Below are positions 1-5,252 of a DNA stretch of 5,308 nt, in pieces. Where the stretch lies: positions 1-5,308 of the forward strand of contig CALACW010000069.1 of NCBI GenBank assembly GCA_937890355.1, written 5' to 3'. Both the position numbers and the translations under genes were made by a program. Within the stretch, counting starts at the first letter, position 1. The number at the start of each line of letters is the position of its first letter. The notes below the pieces were generated by a model. That model searched no databases, was not told where the DNA came from, and worked only from the letters and a program-made list of their open reading frames with translations. This stretch comes from CALACW01 sp002431305 (GTDB lineage Bacteria; Bacillota; Clostridia; Oscillospirales; Acutalibacteraceae).

Positions 1-76
1 GTTTCCGAGGGTAAAATCAGAATTAAAATTCTCTGCCTTTACCGCGGGAAGACGATGTCTTCCCCTACATAATTTG
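1..76 (+). repeat. 76-bp direct repeat, copy A
   Basis: This stretch matches 237-312 at 72 of 76 positions without gaps. The differences sit at positions 20, 22, 28 and 31, all in the AT-rich spacer between the conserved GTTTCCGAGGGTAAAATCA head and the palindromic core. The copy starts at the first base of the window, so the true element may extend further left. No open frame or transposase is linked to it, which fits a non-autonomous or MITE-like dispersed repeat. Confidence 0.85.
44..69 (+). repeat. Palindromic repeat core, copy A
   Basis: The 26-bp core contains a perfect 8-bp stem, GGGAAGAC (46-53) with GTCTTCCC (57-64), around the loop GAT. It is flanked by GC on the left and CTACA on the right. 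The same core is found at 280-305 in this orientation and at 155-180 inverted (23/26 matches). The asymmetric ends (GCGGG on one side, CCCCTACA on the other) give the element a direction. Similar short hairpins with a TGTAGGGG end recur in clostridial intergenic DNA; that is from memory and not checked here. Confidence 0.85.
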
Positions 77-122
77 TTAAATTCCGACAAATAAGTTTAT
101 GCGATACATCACAGTCTGCGAA

Positions 123-213
123 CAAATTTATTATTTTTAAACACAGACATTTTTTGTAGGGGAAGATATTATCTTCCCGCATGAGACTTATGGTTTTATC
201 AATAATAAATTTG
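123..213. repeat. Long imperfect inverted repeat centred on the inverted core
   Basis: Outer arms CAAATTTATTATT (123-135) and AATAATAAATTTG (201-213) are perfect 13-bp inverted repeats. Their midpoint (168) nearly coincides with the centre of the core hairpin at 160-178 (169). The arms between them (136-154 and 181-200) match only loosely. The region could therefore fold into one long hairpin with a strong tip and a strong base, the shape expected of a small MITE-like element or of a folded intergenic RNA. What it does is unknown. Confidence 0.6.
155..180 (-). repeat. Palindromic repeat core, inverted copy
   Basis: This is the reverse complement of the core at 44-69 with three changes. Two of them form a compensatory pair: the C-G pair closing the loop in the other copies is T-A here, so the stem GGGAAGAT (160-167) with ATCTTCCC (171-178) stays perfect. 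The third change is in the loop. Only the 26-bp core is shared with the other copies; the 76-bp flanking sequence is absent, so the core is the independently dispersed unit. Confidence 0.85.
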
Positions 214-236
214 CGTCAGCAATATGAAATTTTCGG

Positions 237-312
237 GTTTCCGAGGGTAAAATCATATTTAAATTTTTCTGCCTTTACCGCGGGAAGACGATGTCTTCCC
301 CTACATAATTTG
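237..312 (+). repeat. 76-bp direct repeat, copy B
   Basis: This is the second copy of the repeat at 1-76, offset by 236 bp, in the same orientation and gap-free with four substitutions. The last 39 bp, including the core palindrome and the tail ending CATAATTTG, are identical. High identity of two copies so close together suggests a recent local duplication or two insertions from the same family. It lies 60 bp from the operon terminator. Confidence 0.85.
280..305 (+). repeat. Palindromic repeat core, copy B
   Basis: This core is identical to the one at 44-69. The perfect 8-bp stem runs GGGAAGAC (282-289) to GTCTTCCC (293-300) around a GAT loop. It lies downstream of the operon terminator in the leftward direction and lacks a U-tract of its own, so it is not a conventional intrinsic terminator. 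Confidence 0.85.
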
Positions 313-371
313 CTTGTTCTTTATAATGACAAATCCGTCAGCATTTGCACCGACACTGTTCACTTTTCACT

Positions 372-403
372 AAAAAGGACGAAGCGTCTGCTTCGTCCTT
401 TTT
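372..403 (-). terminator. Intrinsic terminator of the leftward operon (bidirectional shape)
   Basis: A perfect 14-bp stem runs from 372-385 (A5 then GGACGAAGC) to 390-403 (GCTTCGTCC then T5) around a four-base loop, GTCT. Read leftward, it follows the stop of the FAD oxidoreductase gene by 12 bp and ends in a run of five U. The A and U arms on both sides make it potentially active in both directions, which would also insulate the operon from transcription arriving from the repeat region. Confidence 0.9.
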
Positions 404-415
404 AACATCCCGGTT

Positions 416-1786
416 TTACATGTTTTCTGCGATTTCTCTGGCAACATACACTCCGCTCGCCGATGCATGTGAGAGCGAGTGCGTAATTCCGCTGCCGTCG
501 CCGATTATGTAAAGACCCTTGCACTTGCTTTCGAGTCTGTCGTCAACGTCGGCTTCCATATTATAAAACTTAACTTCAACGCCGTACAGGAGCGTGTCGT
601 CGTTCGCCGTTCCGGGAGCGATGCGGTCGAGCGCGTAAATCATCTCGATAATTCCGTCAAGTATACGTTTGGGAAGAACGAGGCTTAAATCTCCCGGGGT
701 CGCCGCGAGAGTGGGCGTTACCGAGCACTCCTCGATTCTCGAAACATTGCTTCGTCTGCCCCTTACGAGGTCGCCGAAACGCTGAACGATAACTCCGCCG
801 CCGAGCATGTTTGAAAGTCTTGCTATGCTCTCGCCGTAGCCGTTCGAATCCTTGAAAGGCTCGGAGAAATGTTTAGAAACGAGCAGAGCGAAGTTTGTAT
901 TCTTAGTCTGCATCGCCTTGTCTTCATACGAATGACCGTTGACGGTGACGATTCCGTTAGTGTTTTCGTTAACGACTATGCCGTTGGGATTCATACAGAA
1001 AGTGCGGACTCTGTCCTCGAATTTCTCTGTTCTGTAAACTATCTTGCTCTCGTATAATTCATCCGTAAGATGCGAGAAAACGACCGCGGGCAGCTCGACT
1101 CTGACGCCGATGTCGACTCTGTTTGACTTAGTTTCGATTCCGAGTTTTGCGCAGACGGATTCCATCCACTTGCTTCCGCTTCTGCCGACTGAAATGATAC
1201 AGTCCGTGCACTCGTATTTTTTATCCGCTGCCGTAATTATGTAACCGCCGTCGGTTTTGTCGACGTCAGTTACCGCGCAGTCGAAATAAAAATCAACCTT
1301 ATCTTTTAAATACGCGTAAAGATTCTGTAATACGACATAATTTATATCCGTGCCGAGATGTCTTACGGACGCGTCGAGCAGGTTAAGCTGATTCTGAATA
1401 CAAATTTTTTTAAATTTTGTGCCGGCGGTTGAGTAGAGTTTTGTACCCTCTCCGCCGTACTGCATGTTTATGTCGTCGACGTATTTCATCAAGTCAAGCG
1501 CTTTTTTCTTTCCGATATGCTCGTAAAGAGTTCCGCCGAAATCGTTTGTAATGTTATATTTTCCGTCGGAAAACGCGCCCGCGCCTCCGAATCCGCTCAT
1601 TATCGAACACGATTTACAGCCTATGCATGTTTTGATTTTATCGCCGTCTATCGGACATTTGCGTTTTTCGAGAGTATGACCCGCTTCGAATACGCCGATT
1701 TTGAGTTTCGGGTTGAGTTTTACGAGTTCAAACGCCGAATAAATTCCTCCGGGACCCGCTCCGATTAATATAACGTCGTACTTCAT
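416..1786 (-). CDS. FAD-dependent oxidoreductase, COG2509-like, with Cys cluster
   Basis: This is a complete 456-residue flavoprotein, predicted cytosolic. The N-terminal Rossmann fold shows GAGPGG (9-14) with an acidic residue at the end of strand 2 (E34), the usual FAD ADP-ribose site. The second FAD site is GLYIIGDGSG (424-433), followed by HSLSHASASG. The motifs GFGGAGAFSDGK (65-76), HLGTD (143-147), VGRSGSKW (200-207) and TPGDLSLVLPKRI (363-375) match my memory of the uncharacterised FAD-dependent dehydrogenase family COG2509. C44, C54, C57 and C60 form a Cx9CxxCxxC cluster just before the GFGGAG motif, which could bind a metal or an Fe-S cluster. The substrate is unknown. The start is set by AGGAG (1796-1800), nine bases upstream of ATG. 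It is the last gene of the operon, 22 bp after the lipoprotein stop, and is followed by the terminator at 372-403. Assignment to an FAD oxidoreductase is secure; the reaction is not. Confidence 0.93.
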   Translation of the reverse strand: MKYDVILIGAGPGGIYSAFELVKLNPKLKIGVFEAGHTLEKRKCPIDGDKIKTCIGCKSCSIMSGFGGAGAFSDGKYNITNDFGGTLYEHIGKKKALDLMKYVDDINMQYGGEGTKLYSTAGTKFKKICIQNQLNLLDASVRHLGTDINYVVLQNLYAYLKDKVDFYFDCAVTDVDKTDGGYIITAADKKYECTDCIISVGRSGSKWMESVCAKLGIETKSNRVDIGVRVELPAVVFSHLTDELYESKIVYRTEKFEDRVRTFCMNPNGIVVNENTNGIVTVNGHSYEDKAMQTKNTNFALLVSKHFSEPFKDSNGYGESIARLSNMLGGGVIVQRFGDLVRGRRSNVSRIEECSVTPTLAATPGDLSLVLPKRILDGIIEMIYALDRIAPGTANDDTLLYGVEVKFYNMEADVDDRLESKCKGLYIIGDGSGITHSLSHASASGVYVAREIAENM

Positions 1787-1808
1787 TTTTGATTTCTCCT
1801 GTGAAAAG

Positions 1809-2306
1809 TTATTTTTTTGCTTCCGAATAATACCCCGTGTTTCCGTCGATTGTCATGCGCATGATAACAGCGTCTTCGACTTTGCCCGAGGATGATATGA
1901 ATACGTATTTCAAGTCGTGGTAACCGTTTGTTTTATGCTTTAATACCTGAATTTTTGAATTCGAATTAACGTCTATCTCCGTTTTTGCTCCGATATCCGC
2001 GCCCTCGTTCGTGTCGAATATATCCACCGTCGTTTCGCTCGACGAGCCGGAAACGAGATAACATATGTCCTCGTTTGTTCCGTCTTCGTTTAAATCGTAT
2101 GACAGATACATCAGCTTATAGCTTTCACCGCGCGCTTTGAGCGAGGCGATATCTTTTTTATAGTAGAATTCGAAATAATCGTTCTCTTCGGCGGACGAGA
2201 GCAGATTGTCTGTCAGAACGTTGTTTTCAGCCGAGGAACACGAGCATAAGCATATTATTATATTAAAGACAAAAACGGCGGATAAAATTCTCTTTGCCGT
2301 TTTCAT
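1809..2306 (-). CDS. Small predicted lipoprotein, unknown function
   Basis: This is a 165-residue protein I cannot assign to a named family. Residues 1-22 form a lipoprotein signal peptide: K3, K6 and R7, then a hydrophobic stretch (8-20), then LCSC (20-23), with C23 the likely lipidated cysteine and C19 and C21 nearby. The mature part should sit on the outer face of the membrane. Residues 71-80, DLNEDGTNED, resemble a DxNxDG calcium-binding loop of the kind seen in FG-GAP/VCBS-like repeats, but it occurs only once. The rest is mixed polar sequence with beta-like alternation (for example 82-98) and no catalytic motif. Its ATG overlaps the cyclophilin TGA (ATGA, 2303-2306) and no good Shine-Dalgarno lies 5-10 bases upstream, so translation is probably coupled to the gene before it. 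It sits between the isomerase and the FAD enzyme in one operon; the link in function is unknown. Confidence 0.85.
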   Translation of the reverse strand: MKTAKRILSAVFVFNIIICLCSCSSAENNVLTDNLLSSAEENDYFEFYYKKDIASLKARGESYKLMYLSYDLNEDGTNEDICYLVSGSSSETTVDIFDTNEGADIGAKTEIDVNSNSKIQVLKHKTNGYHDLKYVFISSSGKVEDAVIMRMTIDGNTGYYSEAKK

Positions 2307-2773
2307 TCGATGGTGACTTTCTTCATTCTCTGCGCCTCGAGCGGTTTGTCCCTCATGTCGGTCGGGGCGTTCGCTATCTCGTCGACAACGTCCATACCGT
2401 CGATAACCTTGCCGAACGCTGCATAATCGCCGTCGAGGTGAGGTGCGTCCGCGTGCATGATGAAGAACTGCGAGGAAGCGGAATTCTTATCCATCGAGCG
2501 AGCCATGGAGATAACTCCGCGCGTGTGATGAAGGTCGTTTTTAACGCCGTTTGAGGCAAATTCGCCCTTTATCTTCTCGTCGCTGCCGCCGTAGCCCTCA
2601 CCGAGCGGGTCTCCGCCCTGAATCATGAAGCCGGGGATGACTCTGTGGAAAATAAGCCCGTCGTAGAAGCCCTCTTTAACGAGCTTTTCAAAATTTGCAA
2701 CCGTTATCGGCGCAGTTTCCGGATATAATTCGAGAGTGATAACTCCGCCGTTTTCCATTTCTATTTTTACCAT
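2303..2773 (-). CDS. ppiB: Cyclophilin-type peptidyl-prolyl cis-trans isomerase
   Basis: This complete 156-residue single-domain cyclophilin catalyses cis-trans isomerisation of Xaa-Pro bonds in protein folding. No signal peptide is present, so it should act in the cytosol. Family motifs appear in order: FHRVIPGFMIQGGDP (42-56), GVISMAR (86-92), SASSQFFI (98-105), HLDGDYAAFGKV (112-123). By alignment to human cyclophilin A, the catalytic Arg is R44, with F49, Q52, F104 and L113 lining the pocket. The tryptophan important for cyclosporin binding is replaced by H112, as is common in bacterial forms, and the position of human H126 is Y117. ATG is preceded by ACAGGAG, spaced 8 bases. It is the first gene of the three-gene leftward operon and lies behind the promoter at 2805-2833. 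The ppiB label follows the usual naming of cytosolic bacterial cyclophilins and does not claim proven orthology. Confidence 0.95.
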   Translation of the reverse strand: MVKIEMENGGVITLELYPETAPITVANFEKLVKEGFYDGLIFHRVIPGFMIQGGDPLGEGYGGSDEKIKGEFASNGVKNDLHHTRGVISMARSMDKNSASSQFFIMHADAPHLDGDYAAFGKVIDGMDVVDEIANAPTDMRDKPLEAQRMKKVTIE

Positions 2774-2804
2774 TATAAAAACTCCTGTCCTTGTTTATTT
2801 GCAT

Positions 2805-2833
2805 ATATAACAAGTATAGCACATCGGTTTCAA
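2805..2833 (-). promoter_or_regulatory. Candidate promoter of the cyclophilin operon
   Basis: Read leftward, TTGAAA (2828-2833) is followed by a 17-base spacer and TTATAT (2805-2810), a fair sigma-A match. An alternative within the same stretch is the extended -10 TGCTATACT (2813-2821), without a good -35. Either would start RNA a few tens of bases ahead of the cyclophilin ribosome-binding site at 2782-2786. No other leftward promoter is apparent in the two short junctions of the operon, so all three genes probably depend on this one. Confidence 0.5.
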
Positions 2834-2892
2834 ATTTGCCAGTGTATTTTGTGATGTTGGTCAAATAGATTGAATTTGTTCACCATTCATGC

Positions 2893-2937
2893 TTTTGCAC
2901 ATAAAAAGCCTCGATAAAATAAAAAAACAGTGCAAAA
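2893..2937. repeat. Spaced 8-bp inverted repeat in the divergent promoter region
   Basis: TTTTGCAC (2893-2900) and GTGCAAAA (2930-2937) are perfect inverted repeats 29 bases apart, lying just upstream of the rightward -35 at 2952. The spacing of about three and a half helical turns is not typical of a simple operator, and the DNA is A-rich, so chance is possible. It is recorded because it lies between the two divergent promoters. Confidence 0.25.
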
Positions 2938-2951
2938 AGTTAAAAACAGTA

Positions 2952-2980
2952 TTGAAATATTCAAACGTATGTGATACAAT
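2952..2980 (+). promoter_or_regulatory. Main candidate promoter of the EF-G paralogue (P1)
   Basis: TTGAAA (2952-2957), a 17-base spacer and TACAAT (2975-2980) make a strong sigma-A promoter, helped by an extended -10 TG at 2972-2973. RNA would start near 2987, leaving a leader of about 108 bases before the TTG start codon at 3096. The -35 box is the left arm of a perfect inverted repeat, TTGAA-ATA-TTCAA (2952-2964), which could be an operator. The promoter falls inside the upstream in-frame extension starting at ATG 2889, which argues that this extension is not translated. Confidence 0.65.
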
Positions 2981-2987
2981 ATCTGCG

Positions 2988-3017
2988 TTGCATAAAAAAA
3001 TAAAGTATAGTTACAAT
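2988..3017 (+). promoter_or_regulatory. Possible second promoter of the EF-G paralogue (P2)
   Basis: TTGCAT (2988-2993), an 18-base spacer and TACAAT (3012-3017) give a weaker sigma-A-like match just downstream of P1. The transcript would begin near 3024 and carry a leader of about 70 bases. The surrounding DNA is very AT-rich, so a chance match is a real possibility. Confidence 0.3.
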
Positions 3018-3031
3018 ATTTTATACATATT

Positions 3032-3063
3032 GCGGCAGGGTAATCCGCTTTTTAATTCGGATT
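3032..3063 (+). promoter_or_regulatory. Leader RNA with two mutually exclusive short hairpins
   Basis: In the leader, GCGG (3032-3035) can pair with CCGC (3045-3048), followed by a run of five T (3049-3053) like a weak attenuator. AATCCG (3042-3047) can instead pair with CGGATT (3058-3063). The two pairings use the same bases and so exclude each other. Stems of 4 and 6 bp are short and no known riboswitch consensus is seen, so this is only a weak hint of leader control. Confidence 0.2.
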
Positions 3064-3080
3064 TATCATTTAACCGTTAC

Positions 3081-3087
3081 AAGGAGG
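3081..3087 (+). promoter_or_regulatory. Ribosome-binding site that fixes the TTG start
   Basis: AAGGAGG is a near-perfect complement to the 16S anti-Shine-Dalgarno sequence and lies 8 bases ahead of TTG at 3096-3098. It is the only strong site in the region. The upstream in-frame ATG at 2889 has none, so this site decides the start of the EF-G paralogue. Confidence 0.9.
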
Positions 3088-3095
3088 AAATAACA

Positions 3096-5168
3096 TTGAA
3101 ACAATTTAACGTATCCGACATCAGAAACGTAGCTATAGCGGGTCACGGCTCGCGCGGTAAGACTACTCTCGCAGAGGCAATGCTCTACATAGCCGGCGCA
3201 ACAGACAGACTCGGCAGAGTCGCAGACGGCAACACCGTAATGGACTACGACGCGGAGGAGAAAAAACGTAAAATTTCGGTTTCGACGGCCGTTGCTTCCG
3301 TAGAATGGAATAACAGAAAAATTAATATACTCGACACTCCCGGTCTTTTCGACTTCGCGGGCGGACTTTACGAGGGCGCGAGAGCGGCGGACTCTCTGCT
3401 TATCGTTCTCGGCGCAGGCGGCGGAGTCGACGTAGGCGCGGAAAAGGCTTACAAAGTCGCTGTTAAGGGCGATCTTGCAAAGTTCTTCATAGTTTCGCGC
3501 TGCGATATGGAGCACGCGGATTTCTACAAGACGGTTGACGCTCTCAAAGAAGAGTACGGCACTGTTATATGCCCGATAGTCGTTCCTCATTACGTAAATG
3601 AAAAGGTTGACTGCTACGTTAACTTCTTGCAGAATAAAGCGTTTAAATATAATAACGGCAAGGCAACGGAGGTTCCCATTCCCGCAGACGACAGAATCGA
3701 CGCTATTCACGAGGCTTTCAAGGAGGCTGTCGCAACTACGAGCGAGGAACTTATGACTAAGTTCTTCGACGGCGAGGATTTCACGCACGACGAGATAGTC
3801 GACGCTCTTAAAGCCGGCGTTAAGGACGGCGAGGTTTACCCCGTATACGCTTGCTCCGGTTACACCATGGAGGCTGTCGACCTCGTTCTCAACGGCATTA
3901 CGAAGCTCGCTCCCTCTCCCGCGCACGACACCGAGACCGCAAAGGACGCGGACGGCAATTCGATAAAGGTTGTCTGCGACCCGGACGGACCTCTCGCGGC
4001 TGTCTGCTTCAAGACTATCGCAGACCCGTTCGTAGGTAAAATGTCATTCGTAAAGGTTCTCTCCGGTAAGATTACTCCCGATACCCCCGCATACAATGCG
4101 AGAACGGGCGAGAGTCAGAGAATGGGTAAAATAGTAACCGTCAAGGGCGGTAAGACCGAAGATACCGACTGCATTTCCGCGGGCGATATCGGCGTTATCA
4201 CAAAGCTTTCCGGACTTAAAACGGGCGATACGCTTTGCAGTGAGAAGAACGTTATAATCCTCCACGGGGTTAATTTCCCGTCTCCGTGCATTTCGATGGC
4301 CGTTAACGTTAAGAAAAAGGGCGAGGAGGAAAAAGTCGCTTCCGGACTTCGTAAATTAAAAGACGAGGACCCCACTATCAATTTCTATACAAACGACGAA
4401 ACCAAGGAGCAGATTCTCTCCGGTCTGGGCGAACAGCACCTTGACATAATAGTTTCAAAATTAAAGTCAAAATTCGGCGTTGAGGTTGAGCTTTCGGTAC
4501 CCAAGGTTGCGTACAGAGAGACTATCCGCAAAAAGGTCGAAGTTCAGGGCAGACACAAGAAGCAGTCCGGCGGTCACGGTCAGTTCGGCGACGTTTGGAT
4601 CAGATTCGAACCCTGCGACGGCGACGACCTTGTATTCGCAGAGGAAGTTTTCGGCGGTTCGGTTCCCAAGAACTTCTTCCCCGCAGTTGAAAAGGGCTTA
4701 AGAGAGAGCGTAAAGAAGGGCGTACTTGCGGGCTACCCCGTAGTCGGAGTCAAGGCTACTCTTTACGACGGTTCCTATCACCCCGTCGACTCTTCGGAAA
4801 TGGCATTCAAGACGGCGGCTTCGCTCGCATTCAAGAACGGTATTCCCAACGCAAATCCCGTAATTCTCGAGCCCGTCGGAACTCTTAACGCGTATATGCC
4901 CGACGATAATCTCGGCGACATAATGGGCGACATCACAAAGAGACGCGGCCGTGTTCTCGGCATGGGACCGGCTGACGAACCCAAGATGCAGAAACTCGAG
5001 GCGGAGGTTCCTATGGCTGAAATGGGCGACTTCTCGACGATTCTCCGCTCCGTAACAGCGGGCAGAGGCTACTTTGACCTCGAATTCGCACGTTATGAGG
5101 AAGCTCCCGCTCCCGTAGCGCAGAAAGTTATCGCCGAAGCGAAGAAAAACGCGGGCGAGGACGACTGA
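3096..5168 (+). CDS. fusA2: EF-G paralogue (EF-G2-like) with degenerate GTPase motifs
   Basis: This is a complete 690-residue translation elongation factor G homologue, expected to act on the ribosome in the cytosol. The G domain spans about 8-275, domain II about 297-385, domain III about 396-470, domain IV about 476-600 and domain V about 601-675. The P-loop is GHGSRGKT (16-23). Switch I reads RKISVSTA (58-65), with S61 where EF-G has Thr. G3 is DTPGL (80-84), with Leu replacing the catalytic His. G4 is SRCD (134-137) instead of NKxD, and G5 is CSG (253-255) instead of GSA. Domain IV keeps QSGGHGQFGDV (490-500) and the tip SYHPVDSSEMAFK (560-572). The family resembles the EF-G2/FusA2 group rather than the housekeeping EF-G, which is not in this window. 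The TTG start follows AAGGAGG; an in-frame ATG 69 codons upstream lies before the promoter and is rejected. Translation ends with three consecutive stops (TGA TAA TAA). The gene is monocistronic. The symbol is a paralogue label, not proven orthology. Confidence 0.93.
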   Translation: MKQFNVSDIRNVAIAGHGSRGKTTLAEAMLYIAGATDRLGRVADGNTVMDYDAEEKKRKISVSTAVASVEWNNRKINILDTPGLFDFAGGLYEGARAADSLLIVLGAGGGVDVGAEKAYKVAVKGDLAKFFIVSRCDMEHADFYKTVDALKEEYGTVICPIVVPHYVNEKVDCYVNFLQNKAFKYNNGKATEVPIPADDRIDAIHEAFKEAVATTSEELMTKFFDGEDFTHDEIVDALKAGVKDGEVYPVYACSGYTMEAVDLVLNGITKLAPSPAHDTETAKDADGNSIKVVCDPDGPLAAVCFKTIADPFVGKMSFVKVLSGKITPDTPAYNARTGESQRMGKIVTVKGGKTEDTDCISAGDIGVITKLSGLKTGDTLCSEKNVIILHGVNFPSPCISMAVNVKKKGEEEKVASGLRKLKDEDPTINFYTNDETKEQILSGLGEQHLDIIVSKLKSKFGVEVELSVPKVAYRETIRKKVEVQGRHKKQSGGHGQFGDVWIRFEPCDGDDLVFAEEVFGGSVPKNFFPAVEKGLRESVKKGVLAGYPVVGVKATLYDGSYHPVDSSEMAFKTAASLAFKNGIPNANPVILEPVGTLNAYMPDDNLGDIMGDITKRRGRVLGMGPADEPKMQKLEAEVPMAEMGDFSTILRSVTAGRGYFDLEFARYEEAPAPVAQKVIAEAKKNAGEDD

Positions 5169-5199
5169 TAATAATTCGGTCATAAACGCATAAATAATT

Positions 5200-5240
5200 A
5201 AAACATCCGTGGGGATAGATTTGTTCCTCCCGGATGTTTT
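5200..5240 (+). terminator. Intrinsic terminator after the EF-G paralogue, probably bidirectional
   Basis: A perfect 10-bp stem pairs AAAACATCCG (5200-5209) with CGGATGTTTT (5231-5240). Some further pairing is possible inside (GGGG 5211-5214 with CTCC 5227-5230, including one G-U). It lies 31 bases after the stop codon and is followed by ATAATTTT. The left arm, read leftward, also ends in TTTT, so the same hairpin can end a convergent minus-strand gene entering from the right. Confidence 0.85.
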
Positions 5241-5252
5241 ATAATTTTGTTG

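Larger units (their letters stand above)
1..371. other. Gene-free, repeat-rich intergenic region
   Basis: No credible coding sequence lies between the left edge and the terminator of the leftward operon. The DNA is AT-rich and dominated by a 76-bp direct repeat present twice and an inverted core copy between them. A 74-codon open frame from 181 to 405 runs through the second repeat and into the terminator hairpin, and has no ribosome-binding site, so it is not a gene. Outside the repeats (about 77-122, 214-236 and 313-371) I see nothing recognisable. Confidence 0.8.

Noticed and set aside
1..312. CRISPR array suggested by repeated units
   Set aside because: There are only two direct copies 236 bp apart, the repeat is 76 bp long, the third copy is inverted, and there are no regular spacers or cas genes.
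322..327. TATAAT resembling a rightward -10 box
   Set aside because: No -35 match lies at 16-18 bases upstream and no plus-strand gene follows; a terminator hairpin comes next.
181..405. 74-codon plus-strand open frame beginning at ATG 181
   Set aside because: It translates the repeat copy at 237-312 and the terminator hairpin, has no ribosome-binding site, and starts immediately after an inverted repeat core.
2294..2554. 86-codon plus-strand open frame opposite the cyclophilin
   Set aside because: The minus strand carries unmistakable cyclophilin motifs over the same bases; the plus-strand frame has none.
3066..3926. 286-codon minus-strand open frame opposite the EF-G paralogue
   Set aside because: It is a shadow of the strongly supported plus-strand gene, a consequence of codon bias; it has no family motif and no promoter or ribosome-binding site was apparent.
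4698..5183. 161-codon minus-strand open frame opposite the end of the EF-G paralogue
   Set aside because: The plus strand here encodes conserved EF-G domains IV and V; the antisense product is low-complexity with no recognisable domain.
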